From an uncultured Microbulbifer sp. (GTDB lineage Bacteria > Pseudomonadota > Gammaproteobacteria > Pseudomonadales > Cellvibrionaceae), in contig NZ_CANNGQ010000005.1 of the NCBI RefSeq assembly GCF_947504145.1, positions 186,001 to 250,000 of the forward strand: 64,000 nucleotides of DNA. Direction: 5' to 3'. The translations under genes and the position numbers were made by a program. The notes under the pieces are model-generated. The model ran no database searches and had not been told where the DNA came from. It was given only the letters and a program-made list of their open reading frames with translations. The stretch's first letter is position 1; every line of letters begins with the position of its first letter. Shown one piece after another: positions 18,742-28,156 of the stretch.

Positions 18742-19879
18742 TCGCGATTATATGCACCGCTTGCCGGATGCCGGCAGCAGTCTGCGGCGCCCGGAGAGCC
18801 TGTCCCGTCGCTGGCATATCGACCTGCCCTTACTGCTCTTGCTGATGGTGCTGGCGGGCGTGGGTCTGGTGGTGCTGTACAGTGCATCCGGGGAAGAAGT
18901 CCATTACGTGAAACGCCAGGCCGTATTTATGGGGCTGGCGTTTGTGGGCATGGTGATTGCCGCGCAGATTCCGCTGGAATTTTACCGGCGCTGGTCGCCC
19001 TGGTTTTACCTCGCCGGCTGCTGTCTGTTGGTGGCGGTACTGTTTTTCGGGGTGGGTGCCAAGGGCGCGCAGCGCTGGCTGCAGATCGGCGGGTTTCGTT
19101 TCCAGCCCTCGGAGGCGCTGAAACTCGCGGTTCCCATCGCGGTGGCAGCGTATCTGCACAAGCGCAGCCTGCCGCCGTCGTTTCTCACGGTAATCGGTAC
19201 TCTGGTCATTATCGGGGTTCCGGCGGCGCTGATTGTCCGCCAGCCGGACCTTGGAACGTCTATCCTGATCGCCACGTCGGGTATTTTTGCGCTCTATCTG
19301 TCCGGCCTCAGCTGGAAGATGATCGGCGGCGCAGTGGTGATGGCATTGATGGCGGCCTGGCCCATGTGGATGTGGGGCCTGCGGGATTACCAGAAACAAC
19401 GGATTCTCACCCTGTTCAACCCGGACGCGGACCGTCTCGGCGCCGGCTGGAACATCTTCCAGTCCAAGGCCGCTATCGGTTCCGGTGGCTGGGATGGAAA
19501 GGGCTATATGCAGGGCACCCAGTCACAGTTGGATTTTCTGCCGGAGAGCCACACGGATTTCATTATTGCGGTGCTGGCTGAGGAGTGGGGAATGCGCGGT
19601 GCGTTGATCCTGCTGGTGCTGTATCTGTTGATCATCGCCCGGGGCATCTATATTAGTTTTATGGCCCAGCACGTTTTCGGGCGCTTGTTGGCGGGCAGTA
19701 TCACGCTCACCTTCTTTGTATACGTATTTGTGAACATCGGTATGGTGACCGGTTTATTGCCGGTAGTGGGGGTGCCCTTGCCCTTGGTGAGCCACGGCGG
19801 CACCTCGGTGATTACCCTGATGGCCGGGTTCGGCATTCTGATGGCGGTCAGTACGGAAAGACGCAGAGTACTTTTTTGA
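18734..19879 (+). CDS. rodA: RodA, SEDS peptidoglycan glycosyltransferase
   Basis: RodA polymerises lipid II into glycan strands in the lateral wall and works as a pair with PBP2. The 381-residue protein has about ten membrane helices starting at residue 35 (LPLLLLLMVLAGVGLVVLYSAS). It has the SEDS features RQPDLGTSILIATSGIFALYLSG, FLPESHTDFIIAVLAEEWG at about 270-288, and the C-terminal GLLPVVGVPLPLVSHGGTS. The GTG at 18734 overlaps the mrdA stop by eight bases and has the strong Shine-Dalgarno AGGAGGA, so translation is probably coupled. Confidence 0.97.
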   Translation: MASRDYMHRLPDAGSSLRRPESLSRRWHIDLPLLLLLMVLAGVGLVVLYSASGEEVHYVKRQAVFMGLAFVGMVIAAQIPLEFYRRWSPWFYLAGCCLLVAVLFFGVGAKGAQRWLQIGGFRFQPSEALKLAVPIAVAAYLHKRSLPPSFLTVIGTLVIIGVPAALIVRQPDLGTSILIATSGIFALYLSGLSWKMIGGAVVMALMAAWPMWMWGLRDYQKQRILTLFNPDADRLGAGWNIFQSKAAIGSGGWDGKGYMQGTQSQLDFLPESHTDFIIAVLAEEWGMRGALILLVLYLLIIARGIYISFMAQHVFGRLLAGSITLTFFVYVFVNIGMVTGLLPVVGVPLPLVSHGGTSVITLMAGFGILMAVSTERRRVLF

Positions 19880-20035
19880 TTATTGGAAACGTTTTTAATT
19901 ATCGGATTTAGTGGCTGAATGTGAGGCGGTTCAGGCTGGCTTCACTTTTTCCCGTGTATCGTGCCACTTTTTGGCGCGATTGCAGTCACAACAGCACATC
20001 GATTTTAATAACTGAAAAATAGTTGGAAGTACTCT

Positions 20036-21046
20036 ATGAACACAGGAGCGGTTGTTTTGAAGTGGACCACAGGATTGTTGGCGGGCTTGGGACTGGTTCT
20101 CAGCGCCTGCGCGCAGGAGCAGGGGCACGATGAAAATGCCCAGGCCAAAGCGTTTGTGGATTACATGGTGGCCGAGCACAACTTCAACCGCGATGACCTG
20201 CAGCTGCTGATGAAAGAGGCCAAGCGCAAGGAGTCGATCCTCAAAGCGATCAAGCGCCCGGCAGAAAAAGCCAAGCCGTGGCACGAATACCGCAAAATTT
20301 TCATTACCAATACCCGCATCGCCAGCGGTGTGGACTTTTGGGACAAGAACGCGGATGCACTCCAGGCGGCCGAGGAAAAGTACGGCGTACCGCCGGAAAT
20401 GATCGTCGCCGTTATTGGTGTGGAAACCCGCTACGGCGGCAATATGGGGAGCTACCGGGTGATCGATGCACTCTCCACGCTGGCGTTTAACTACCCTCGC
20501 CGCTCCAAGTTCTTTACCAAAGAGCTCGAAAACTACCTGTTGCTGACCCGCGACGAAAAAATTGACCCCACCACGCTGAAAGGCTCCTATGCCGGTGCCA
20601 TGGGCTTTGGCCAGTTCATGCCTTCCAGTTACCGCCACTACGCGGTGGACTTCAATGGGGACGGCCGGGTGGATATCTGGGAAGATACCGAAGACGCCAT
20701 CGGTAGCGTGGCCAACTATTTTGTCGAGCATGGCTGGAAAGGCGGTGAGCCGATCACCGTGATCACCCAGCCGCGCCCCAATGCGGACATGACCATCGTC
20801 AACGACGACCTGAAACCCAGGTGGACCGTGGGCCAGTTAGATGAAAAAGGTTTCCCGACCACCGCCCAGGTCACCAAGGAGATGCCTGCCAATGTGTTTT
20901 CCCTGAATGCACAGGAGGGAACGCAATACTGGATTGGCCTGAATAACTTCTACACCATTACCCGTTACAACCACAGTCGCCTCTACGCCATGGCGGTGTA
21001 CGAGCTGGGGCAGGAAATCATCAAAGCGCGCGGCGGTCGTTCCTGA
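20036..21046 (+). CDS. mltB: Membrane-bound lytic murein transglycosylase B
   Basis: MltB cleaves the MurNAc-GlcNAc bond of peptidoglycan with formation of 1,6-anhydroMurNAc. The 336-residue protein begins with a lipoprotein signal whose lipobox is LSAC (Cys at about residue 25). The lysozyme-like SLT domain has the catalytic Glu in GVETRYGGNMGSYRVIDALSTLAF (about 130) and the motif GSYAGAMGFGQFMPSSYRHYAVDFNGDG. The C-terminal NFYTITRYNHSRLYAMAVYELG is typical. It sits 156 bases after rodA and ahead of rlpA, the usual order. Confidence 0.96.
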   Translation: MNTGAVVLKWTTGLLAGLGLVLSACAQEQGHDENAQAKAFVDYMVAEHNFNRDDLQLLMKEAKRKESILKAIKRPAEKAKPWHEYRKIFITNTRIASGVDFWDKNADALQAAEEKYGVPPEMIVAVIGVETRYGGNMGSYRVIDALSTLAFNYPRRSKFFTKELENYLLLTRDEKIDPTTLKGSYAGAMGFGQFMPSSYRHYAVDFNGDGRVDIWEDTEDAIGSVANYFVEHGWKGGEPITVITQPRPNADMTIVNDDLKPRWTVGQLDEKGFPTTAQVTKEMPANVFSLNAQEGTQYWIGLNNFYTITRYNHSRLYAMAVYELGQEIIKARGGRS

Positions 21047-21212
21047 TCCGTCGGGATGCTTAGACGCTGGGTAAGTGGTAGATAAAAAATTGTGTTTCAG
21101 AGCCGGTACGCGTTTTTATGACCGGCGTCTGTTTCGCACGAGCAATACGATAAATCGAAAGTACGATAAAACGCGGTAGCGGGCGCTGTTTGACCTGCTC
21201 CGGGGGGAAGTG

Positions 21213-22130
21213 ATGAAAACCAGAAAAATAGCGGCTAAAACCGCCGGTTTTGTTCGCCTTGGCGCCTGCTGCGCGTTGGCATTGCTCAGTGCCTGTAGCA
21301 CCGTGCCGTTGCACGATCCGGGTAAGGCTAAAGTGGAACCGAAAGAAGATGTGCCCTTTGATCAGGTTCGCGACAGTGGCCCCGATGTGCCCGTGGATAT
21401 GCTCGCCACACCGGAGGTTACACCGGTGCGTGAACCCATTGGCGTCGCCGGCAATAAATCCCCTTATGTGGTCAACGGTGTAAGATACAGCGTTCTCAAG
21501 GGCGTCAAAGGGTACAGCGAGCGCGGTCACGCTTCCTGGTACGGCACCAAATTCCACGGACGCAAAACCGCCAACGGCGAGGTTTACAATATGTACGCCA
21601 TGTCCGCGGCACACAAAACCCTGCCGTTGCCCAGCTATGCCAAAGTTACCAATCTGGACAATGGCCGCAGTATTATCGTGCGCGTCAATGACCGTGGCCC
21701 CTTCGTGCCCGGGCGTATTATTGATCTCAGTTATACTGCCGCCCAAAAACTGGGCTACATCGACAAGGGCGTAGCGCGCGTAGAAGTAGTGGCACTGGAT
21801 CCGCAATCGTTGCCCAGTGCCTCCGAAAGCCTGGCCGTAGAAAAAGACGCCGCCGCGCGCAAGGGCCTGCCGCAAGACGCCAGTTTCAAACTGCCGGATA
21901 ATACCTTCCTGCAGGTAGGCGCCTACAGCTCGGCCAGTCAGGCAGAAGAGATTCGTGGCCAACTTGCGACTGCATTCGGCTATCCTGTATCCGTCAGCCC
22001 GGTGAATCGCGACGGAACAATGCTATACCGGGTGCGTATTGGACCCATCGCCCAGCAGCGGGCACTGGCCGCATTGCGGGAATCTGTCGAGCAACAGAAT
22101 TTTGGCCAGCCCCAGGTGGTGGTTGACTGA
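21213..22130 (+). CDS. rlpA: RlpA septal-ring lytic transglycosylase with SPOR domain
   Basis: RlpA-type enzymes cleave denuded glycan strands at the division site. The 305-residue lipoprotein has a signal with lipobox LLSAC (Cys near 29). Its double-psi beta-barrel begins GHASWYGTKFHGRKTANGE at about 105 and includes VRVNDRGPF and GRIIDLSYTAAQKLG. The C-terminal SPOR domain (FLQVGAYSSASQAEEI and following, about 230-305) binds septal peptidoglycan lacking stem peptides. ATG 21213 is preferred over the adjacent GTG 21210 and follows a GGGGGGAAG Shine-Dalgarno. Confidence 0.95.
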   Translation: MKTRKIAAKTAGFVRLGACCALALLSACSTVPLHDPGKAKVEPKEDVPFDQVRDSGPDVPVDMLATPEVTPVREPIGVAGNKSPYVVNGVRYSVLKGVKGYSERGHASWYGTKFHGRKTANGEVYNMYAMSAAHKTLPLPSYAKVTNLDNGRSIIVRVNDRGPFVPGRIIDLSYTAAQKLGYIDKGVARVEVVALDPQSLPSASESLAVEKDAAARKGLPQDASFKLPDNTFLQVGAYSSASQAEEIRGQLATAFGYPVSVSPVNRDGTMLYRVRIGPIAQQRALAALRESVEQQNFGQPQVVVD

Positions 22131-22144
22131 TCCGCCCATGCATT

Positions 22145-22167
22145 CCCCGACTGGAGTCGGGTTTTTG
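22145..22167 (+). terminator. Rho-independent terminator after rlpA
   Basis: A CCCGAC-TGGA-GTCGGG hairpin followed by TTTTT, 15 bases after the rlpA stop and before dacA. Confidence 0.75.
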
Positions 22168-22200
22168 ACATTTTCGTAGGTAAGGAATAAAGAGAGACTC

Positions 22201-23349
22201 ATGTTCAAACGCTTATTTGCCTGTCTGCTCCTGATTGTCAGCACCAGTGTTGCCCAGGCCGATAAACCACTGATACCCGCGCCACCGCAGCTTGCGGCGA
22301 CCGCCTATCTGCTGATTGATGCCCACACAGGTCAGATTCTGGTAGAGCACGACGCGGACAAACAGATCCCACCGGCCAGCCTCACCAAGATGATGACCAG
22401 CTACATCGTCTCTGAAGAGCTGGAAAAAGGCGCCATCAAAGAGCAGGACATGGTGAATATTTCGGAGAAGGCCTGGCGCAAAGGCGGCTCCAAAATGTTT
22501 GTCAAAGTTGGGGACAAGGTACCGGTCATTGATCTGCTGCGCGGCGTGATCGTGCAGTCCGGTAATGATGCCAGTATTGCCCTCGCCGAGTATGTTTCCG
22601 GCAGCGAAGAAGTGTTCGCCGAAGTGATGAACCAGCAGGCCCAACTGCTGGGAATGGAAGATTCCAACTTCGTTAACGCCACCGGCTGGCCTGCAGACGG
22701 CCACGTTACTACGGCCCGCGACCTGGGCAAACTGGCGCGCGCATTGATCCAGGACCACCCGAGTCACTACGCCCTGTATTCCGAGAAATATTTCCGCTTC
22801 AACGGCATCAACCAGCCCAACCGCAACCGCCTGCTGTGGCGCGATCCCGCGGTAGACGGCATCAAAACCGGCCACACCGAAGAAGCCGGTTACTGCCTGG
22901 TGGCCTCCGCGGTCAAACGCGGCATGCGCCTCATTTCTGTCGTCGTGGGTACAGACAGCGACGAAAAGCGCGCGGCCGAAACCCAGAAACTGCTCGCCTA
23001 TGGCTTCCGCTACTACCAGACCCACAAGGTCTACGGCAGCAACGACGTACTGCAGACCGAGCGGGTATGGGGCGGCAAAGCCGACTCTGTAGGCGTTGCG
23101 GTGAAAAACGACGTATTTGTCACCATCCCCCGGGGCGGTGAAGAGAGCATCAAAGCCGACCTGATTGTCGACGGTGAGCTCAAAGCCCCCCTGGCCAAAG
23201 GTCAGCAGGTAGGCAAGGTTGTTGTGACTCTGGACGGGGAAACCGTCGCGGACGTGCCCGCTGTAGTGGCGGAAGATGTGGAGAAAGCCGGTTTCTTCAA
23301 GCGTGTCTGGGATTCCATCAAGCGCTTTGTGATGGGCTTCTTTCAGTAA
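22201..23349 (+). CDS. dacA: D-alanyl-D-alanine carboxypeptidase (PBP5/6 type)
   Basis: DacA removes the terminal D-Ala from pentapeptide stems in the periplasm. The 382-residue protein has a cleavable signal peptide ending SVAQA at residue 20. The three penicillin-binding motifs are visible: SLTK with the active-site Ser at about 61, SGN in VIVQSGNDASIALAEY, and KTG in GIKTGHTEEAGYCLV at about 222. The PBP5 C-terminal beta domain and a terminal amphipathic helix (FFKRVWDSIKRFVMGFFQ) that anchors it to the membrane are intact. A terminator lies upstream, so it likely has its own promoter. Confidence 0.97.
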   Translation: MFKRLFACLLLIVSTSVAQADKPLIPAPPQLAATAYLLIDAHTGQILVEHDADKQIPPASLTKMMTSYIVSEELEKGAIKEQDMVNISEKAWRKGGSKMFVKVGDKVPVIDLLRGVIVQSGNDASIALAEYVSGSEEVFAEVMNQQAQLLGMEDSNFVNATGWPADGHVTTARDLGKLARALIQDHPSHYALYSEKYFRFNGINQPNRNRLLWRDPAVDGIKTGHTEEAGYCLVASAVKRGMRLISVVVGTDSDEKRAAETQKLLAYGFRYYQTHKVYGSNDVLQTERVWGGKADSVGVAVKNDVFVTIPRGGEESIKADLIVDGELKAPLAKGQQVGKVVVTLDGETVADVPAVVAEDVEKAGFFKRVWDSIKRFVMGFFQ

Positions 23350-23362
23350 GAAAACCCGACTT

Positions 23363-23388
23363 AGCCCGGCGAAATAACGCGCCGGGCT
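23363..23388 (+). terminator. Hairpin after dacA, possible terminator
   Basis: A perfect 9-bp stem (AGCCCGGCG and CGCCGGGCT) with an 8-base loop starts 14 bases after the dacA stop. It lacks a proper T-run, so termination is uncertain. Confidence 0.45.
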
Positions 23389-23538
23389 TCCATTGCCCCG
23401 TCTCAAAGCAGTTTCGTCTGCAATCTTTCCTCCCTGTCCAGTCCCCGGCCGGCACTGTATAATCGCCGCCCGGCCGCAACACCCGCTGGGCGTTGTCCCC
23501 GCGTCTTCACTTCTGATCTGCGGCCCAGAGAGAGTGGT

Positions 23539-23820
23539 ATGACCCAGGATTCACAACAGCAGCCGCCAAAAATCGAATTCCCGTGCGAAGACTACGTGGT
23601 CAAAGTGGTGCGTGACACCGATGACCAGGTACGCGACTTCGTACTCGAAGTCATGCGCCGCCACGCCCCCGGGCTGGATGAAAGCAGGCTGACGCACAAG
23701 CCCAGCCGCAACGGTAAATTCACCTCGGTAACCTTTTACATTGTTGCCACCGGTGAACCGCAACTGAAAGCACTTACCGATGAGCTCACTGCCCACCCGG
23801 GCGTGTATATGGTGATTTGA
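23539..23820 (+). CDS. ybeD: YbeD/DUF493 family protein
   Basis: A 93-residue protein of the YbeD family, an ACT-like fold that sits almost always beside lipB. The sequence has the family features [27 protein letters not shown] and the ending [13 protein letters not shown] regulatory role for lipoate synthesis has been suggested in the family but is not established. Its stop overlaps the lipB start in ATTTGATG. Confidence 0.95.
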   Translation: MTQDSQQQPPKIEFPCEDYVVKVVRDTDDQVRDFVLEVMRRHAPGLDESRLTHKPSRNGKFTSVTFYIVATGEPQLKALTDELTAHPGVYMVI

Positions 23821-24569
23821 TGGCCGCCCCCAAGCCGGTTATCTGCAACCTCGGCCGGCGCGATTACGAAACCGTATGGCGCGCCATGGCCCACTACACC
23901 GACAACCGCGGCAACGACGCCGGGGACCAGATCTGGTGTGTCGAACATCCCCCCGTATTCACCCAGGGCCAGGCCGGCAAAGCCGAGCATCTGCTGAATA
24001 CCGGTGATATACCGGTGGTACAGGTGGATCGCGGCGGTCAGGTGACCTATCACGGCCCTGGCCAGCTGGTGGTGTATCCGCTGCTGGACCTGCGCCGCAA
24101 CAAAATCGGTGTGCGCGACCTGGTCACGGCTTTGGAAGAAGCCACCGTCGCTATGCTGGCGGAATTTGGCATCAGCGCCGCGCCGCGCCCGGATGCCCCC
24201 GGTGTCTATCTCTCCGACGGGCCGCGGGCTGGCAACAAGATTGCCTCCATCGGTCTGCGGGTGCGCCGCGGTTGCAGCTTCCACGGCATCGCCATCAATA
24301 TTGATATGGATCTGGGGCCTTTTCTGCGTATCAACCCCTGTGGTTACGCGGGCATGCAGATGGTGCAGATGGCGGAGATCATCCAGCCTACGCCCCAGTG
24401 GGAAGCCGTGGCGACAAGTTTTGTCGCCGCGCTGCAGCGCAAGCTGCCATTGCCGGAGGCCAGCTGGCAACCGGTGGATGAACACCTGTTTGACGACAAG
24501 AAAATTGACGAGAAATTTGAGGTAACCGCAAACGCGCAGGGTACCGAACCAGGAACTAGTAATGTCTGA
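23820..24569 (+). CDS. lipB: Octanoyl-[ACP]:protein N-octanoyltransferase
   Basis: LipB transfers octanoate from acyl carrier protein to the lipoyl domains of 2-oxoacid dehydrogenases and the glycine cleavage system. The 249-residue protein has [22 protein letters not shown] at about 70-91, the catalytic lysine in [13 protein letters not shown] (about 140) and the thiol in [11 protein letters not shown] (about 176). ATG 23820 overlaps the ybeD stop. The C-terminal 50 residues are longer and more divergent than in E. coli, and the last eight bases overlap lipA. Confidence 0.96.
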   Translation: MAAPKPVICNLGRRDYETVWRAMAHYTDNRGNDAGDQIWCVEHPPVFTQGQAGKAEHLLNTGDIPVVQVDRGGQVTYHGPGQLVVYPLLDLRRNKIGVRDLVTALEEATVAMLAEFGISAAPRPDAPGVYLSDGPRAGNKIASIGLRVRRGCSFHGIAINIDMDLGPFLRINPCGYAGMQMVQMAEIIQPTPQWEAVATSFVAALQRKLPLPEASWQPVDEHLFDDKKIDEKFEVTANAQGTEPGTSNV

Positions 24570-25614
24570 ACGATTTGACGCCGACCAGTCCGAAATCAAG
24601 ACGACCACCGTGAACCCCGGGGAGACGGCTGTGCCGGAAATCAGCCCGGTAAAACGCACCCGCCGCCTGCAGCAGGGCGAAAAGCTCCGCGATGGCGACA
24701 AGGTAGAGCGTATCCCGGTAAAGGTGATCGCCAGTGACCAGACCCTGCGCAAGCCGGACTGGATTCGGGTAAAAGTACCCTCGGTAAAAGCGTCCAAAGA
24801 AGTGGACCGCATCAAGGGCATCCTGCGCTCACAGAAACTCGCCACTGTATGTGAAGAGGCCAGCTGCCCGAACCTGGGTGAATGCTTCAGCGGCGGCACT
24901 GCCACTTTTATGATCATGGGCGAGATCTGTACCCGGCGTTGTCCATTTTGCGATGTAGGGCACGGCAAGCCGAACCCACTGGATCCGGAAGAACCGAAAC
25001 AGCTGGCGGAGGCCATCGCCGCCATGAGCCTGCGCTATGTGGTGATCACTTCTGTAGACCGCGATGACCTGCGCGATGGCGGCGCCCAGCATTTTGCCGA
25101 GTGCATCAAGGAGTCCCGCGCGCTATCTCCAAATTTGCAGGTGGAAATCCTGACCCCGGATTTCCGCGGTCGTATGGATATCGCCCTCGATATTCTCGAG
25201 GCGGATGCCCCGGACGTGTTTAACCACAACCTGGAAACCGTGCCGCGCCTGTACCGGGAGTCCCGTCCCGGTGCCAACTACAAGTGGTCCCTGAAACTGC
25301 TGCAGGAATACAAAAAGCGTCGCCCCGACGTACTCACCAAATCCGGGCTGATGGTTGGCCTTGGTGAAACCAAAGAAGAAATTTTCGAAGTGCTGGACGA
25401 TATGCGTGCACACGATATCGATATGCTCACTATTGGCCAGTACCTGCAGCCGAGTAAAGAACACTTGCCGGTGCAGCGTTATGTGCATCCGGACGAGTTT
25501 GAAGAGTACCGCATCTACGCCGAACAGATCGGGTTTACCCATGCGGCTTGCGGCCCGATGGTGCGCTCTTCCTATCACGCCGACAAGCAGGCGCACGGAG
25601 AAAAGGTCAGTTGA
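24562..25614 (+). CDS. lipA: Lipoyl synthase
   Basis: LipA inserts two sulfurs into protein-bound octanoate by radical SAM chemistry. The 350-residue protein has both iron-sulfur cluster motifs: the auxiliary-cluster cysteines in [12 protein letters not shown] (about 97-108) and the radical [11 protein letters not shown] (about 123-130). The C-terminal RSSYHA that ligates the auxiliary cluster is present. The N-terminal 60 or so residues are a charged, unconserved extension. The gene overlaps lipB by eight bases and is followed by a clear terminator. Confidence 0.97.
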   Translation: MSERFDADQSEIKTTTVNPGETAVPEISPVKRTRRLQQGEKLRDGDKVERIPVKVIASDQTLRKPDWIRVKVPSVKASKEVDRIKGILRSQKLATVCEEASCPNLGECFSGGTATFMIMGEICTRRCPFCDVGHGKPNPLDPEEPKQLAEAIAAMSLRYVVITSVDRDDLRDGGAQHFAECIKESRALSPNLQVEILTPDFRGRMDIALDILEADAPDVFNHNLETVPRLYRESRPGANYKWSLKLLQEYKKRRPDVLTKSGLMVGLGETKEEIFEVLDDMRAHDIDMLTIGQYLQPSKEHLPVQRYVHPDEFEEYRIYAEQIGFTHAACGPMVRSSYHADKQAHGEKVS

Positions 25615-25639
25615 TCTTCGCTCAGTAAATGTGTTTAAA

Positions 25640-25668
25640 AATCCCGGCTACGCGCCGGGATTTTTTTG
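25640..25668 (+). terminator. Rho-independent terminator of the lip operon
   Basis: AATCCCGGC and GCCGGGATT form a 9-bp stem followed by seven T residues, 26 bases after the lipA stop. Confidence 0.9.
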
Positions 25669-25998
25669 TTATCCACGTCCCATCTACCTCTCCGTACTCT
25701 AACGCAGGCCGCTGTAGCCTGTGACAGCCTCCACTTTCTGTTCACTCGCCGGTTCACACTCAGCCGATTATCAAGAAATTTTCTTTCACAACTCTGAAAG
25801 TTTGGCTTCAAAGTCATCTTTTTGTGGGGTTGTTTTTCTTCGCATGCACGTTGCAAGAGAGCGGGTTTCACAGGTGAATCGTTCTTGAACGCGATTTTTT
25901 TGGAAATAAATTTCCCCTGGGTTTCTGAATTTTTAATGAAAAATTCGCTGGGCTCGCCAAAAAATAATGGAAAACTTTACAGCGACTGGAGAGAACTT
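25669..25998. other. Non-coding leader region before the GH5 gene
   Basis: About 330 bases, noticeably AT-richer than the flanking genes, between the lipA terminator and the GH5 start. Two small palindromes are visible, GTTCTTGAAC at 25881-25890 and GGAAAT-AA-ATTTCC at 25902-25915, either of which could be operators. No convincing -35/-10 pair was found. The GH5 frame is open through much of it, but no start there has a good Shine-Dalgarno. Confidence 0.4.
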
Positions 25999-28035
25999 AT
26001 GGAAATACATTCCATGCAAAAACCGACTTTTGAAAGGCGTTCGATATACAGCGCCTTTGCCAAAGCGGGGCTGGTAATGTGGCTGGGGACTGCTTCTTCT
26101 GCATTGATGGCAGCGGAGGCTGAGATGATTATCGTCAGCGATTGGGGCGGCGGTTTCCAGGGAGAAATTGTTGTTACCAACGACGGTAGCGAACCACTTA
26201 CCGACTGGTCCGTATCCTTCAATATGGATGTGGATATCAACAATCTGTGGAACGGTGTTATTCAATCCCAGAGCGCGAGCCAATATGTGGTCAGCGCAGC
26301 CGATTACAACAGCACCGTTGCACCTGGTGCCCAGGTGACCGTTGGGTTTATTGCCAACCCCGGTGGTCAAGCACCTGCAGAAGTATCGGTTGACGGGAAT
26401 GGTGGTGGCTCGTCTTCCGGTGGCTCTTCCAGTTCCTCAAGCTCTTCGAGCTCTTCGAGCTCTTCAAGTTCGTCCAGTTCTTCGAGCTCCTCCAGCTCTT
26501 CGAGCTCCTCCAGTTCTTCAAGTTCTTCAAGCGGTTCGAGCTCCGGCAGTGGTTCTTCAAGCGGTTCAACCAGCAGCTCGAGCTCAAGCTCCGGCAGTGG
26601 TTCGTCGTCCGGCTCTTCCAGCGGTGGTCGTTTCCGTGTCGACGACACCGGCAATATCACCAAAAACGGTGAAGTGATCCCGGTAAATTGTGGTTCCTGG
26701 TTTGGTCTGGAAGGTCGTCACGAGCCTTCCGATGCAGAAGTGAACCCCAGTGGCGCGCCTATGGAACTGTACGTGGGCAACACCTTCTGGGCCAACGGCA
26801 GCGCGGGTACCGGTCGAACTATCCAGCAGACCATGAGCGAGATTACCGCAATGGGTGTGAATGTGGTGCGCTTCCCGGTTGTACCGCAAACACTCGATCC
26901 GGACGATCCCCAGGGCAGTGGTGAAGTACTGAAAAATCACGAGTCGGTGCTGGTGCCCAATGCGCGCCAGGCAATGGAAGAGTTCATTATCGCCGCGGAC
27001 CAGAACAACATCGAAGTAATGCTCGATATTCACGCCTGCTCCAACTATATCGGCTGGCGGGCTGGCCGTCTGGATGCGCGCCCACCCTATGTCGATGCGG
27101 ACCGCGAGCTGTACGACTACCCACGGGAAGACAGTTCCTGTGCGGTTACCGGCAACCCGGATTCCGTTACCAATGTGCAGGAATACAACCGCGATATGTG
27201 GCTGGATAACCTGCGTGAGCTGGCGGGTCTCGAAGAAGCTCTGGGTGTAGATAACATCATCGGTATCGATATTTACAACGAACCGTGGGATTACACCTGG
27301 GAAGAATGGAAAAGCCTGACCGAAGACGCCTTCGCGGCGATCGATGAGGTGAATTCCAACACCCTGCTGTTTGTACAGGGTGTCTCTGCCACTGCTGGCA
27401 ATCAGGACGGTACCCCGGCAACCATTACTCAGGTGCCGCACGGTAACGAAGCGACCAATCCGAACTGGGGCGAGAACCTGTTTGAAGCGGGCGACAACCC
27501 GCCTAATATCCCCAAAGATCGTCTGGTTTATTCTCCGCACACCTACGGTCCGTCTGTGTTTGTGCAGAAAGGCTTTATGGATGCGGTCTCGCAGCCAGAA
27601 TGTGAAGGCCTGGAAGGTGATGCTGCCGGTGATGCCGACTGTAACATCGTGCTGGATGAAGAACTGCTGCGCCAGGGTTGGGACGAGCACTTCGGCTACC
27701 TGCGTGAAATGGGCTACGCCATCGTCGTGGGTGAGTTTGGTGGCAACCTCGATTGGCCGGCCAAGGCAGCGCTGCGCGATCAGGCGCGCTGGGATCATAT
27801 TCAGCCCGGCGTTGTGGATGCTCAGTGGCAGGATATGTTTGTCGATTACATGGTCGAGAAAAATATTCAGGGCTGCTACTGGTCGATCAACCCGGAATCC
27901 GGTGATACCGGAGGCTGGTACGGTCATGCCTACGATCCGCAAAGCAATACCGCGGGCTGGGGCGAGTGGCTTGACTTCGATCCGCGTAAAACCAACTTGC
28001 TGGAGCGGCTGTGGAGTAACACGCCTTCTGAGTAA
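25999..28035 (+). CDS. Secreted GH5 glycoside hydrolase with CBM2-like module and poly-Ser linker
   Basis: A 678-residue secreted enzyme, probably an endo-beta-1,4-glucanase or related beta-glycanase. ATG 25999 follows a GGAGAG Shine-Dalgarno. The signal peptide ends near SSALMA at residue 38. Residues 40-130 resemble a CBM2 module (SDWGGGFQGEIVVTNDG, LTDWSVSF, NNLWNGV). A Tyr (AADYNSTV) stands where many CBM2 modules have a surface Trp, and no flanking Cys pair is seen. A serine-rich linker spans about 137-208. The GH5 domain follows, with the acid/base Glu428 in DIYNEPWDY and the nucleophile Glu579 in VVGEFGGN. The substrate cannot be fixed by eye: cellulose, mannan and xyloglucan are all possible. 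Confidence 0.9.
   Translation: MEIHSMQKPTFERRSIYSAFAKAGLVMWLGTASSALMAAEAEMIIVSDWGGGFQGEIVVTNDGSEPLTDWSVSFNMDVDINNLWNGVIQSQSASQYVVSAADYNSTVAPGAQVTVGFIANPGGQAPAEVSVDGNGGGSSSGGSSSSSSSSSSSSSSSSSSSSSSSSSSSSSSSSSSSSGSSSGSGSSSGSTSSSSSSSGSGSSSGSSSGGRFRVDDTGNITKNGEVIPVNCGSWFGLEGRHEPSDAEVNPSGAPMELYVGNTFWANGSAGTGRTIQQTMSEITAMGVNVVRFPVVPQTLDPDDPQGSGEVLKNHESVLVPNARQAMEEFIIAADQNNIEVMLDIHACSNYIGWRAGRLDARPPYVDADRELYDYPREDSSCAVTGNPDSVTNVQEYNRDMWLDNLRELAGLEEALGVDNIIGIDIYNEPWDYTWEEWKSLTEDAFAAIDEVNSNTLLFVQGVSATAGNQDGTPATITQVPHGNEATNPNWGENLFEAGDNPPNIPKDRLVYSPHTYGPSVFVQKGFMDAVSQPECEGLEGDAAGDADCNIVLDEELLRQGWDEHFGYLREMGYAIVVGEFGGNLDWPAKAALRDQARWDHIQPGVVDAQWQDMFVDYMVEKNIQGCYWSINPESGDTGGWYGHAYDPQSNTAGWGEWLDFDPRKTNLLERLWSNTPSE
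26407..26620 (+). repeat. Serine-codon repeat tract (poly-Ser linker)
   Basis: About 70 codons that are nearly all Ser with scattered Gly and one Thr, written in mixed codons (TCC, TCT, TCG, TCA, AGC, AGT) with repeating 9-base units such as AGCTCTTCG. Such linkers are typical of secreted enzymes of Saccharophagus, Cellvibrio and Microbulbifer. Confidence 0.9.
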
Positions 28036-28083
28036 TCGTTGATTTCAGAGCGCTGTACTATTGCGCTCTGATCTAAGCGCGTC

Positions 28084-28120
28084 AAAAGCCAGTATCCGTT
28101 TCGGTGGATACTGGCTTTTT
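28084..28120 (+). terminator. Rho-independent terminator of the GH5 gene
   Basis: AAAAGCCAGTATCC and GGATACTGGCTTTTT form a long stem with a short loop and a T-run, 49 bases after the stop. It separates the GH5 gene from the following transporter. Confidence 0.93.
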
Positions 28121-28156
28121 GCTGTGTATACCGCAGGTTCGCCAGTTTCTCTAACT

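Noticed and set aside
18389-18817. Minus-strand frame with a Val-Gly repeat
   Set aside because: Complement of the His-Pro hexamer repeat in mrdA. The plus-strand reading is PBP2 and RodA with clear motifs.
26407-26620. Possible CRISPR-like or other direct-repeat array
   Set aside because: The repeats are short, in-frame Ser codons without regular spacers.
26367-26663. Minus-strand frame encoding a Leu-Glu-Glu repeat protein
   Set aside because: It is the complement of the poly-serine linker of the GH5 gene. The repeat arises from the Ser codons and there is no ribosome-binding site.
26584-27942. 452-codon open frame on the minus strand over the GH5 domain
   Set aside because: The plus strand carries the GH5 catalytic motifs. 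The antisense frame has no start signal or recognisable motif.
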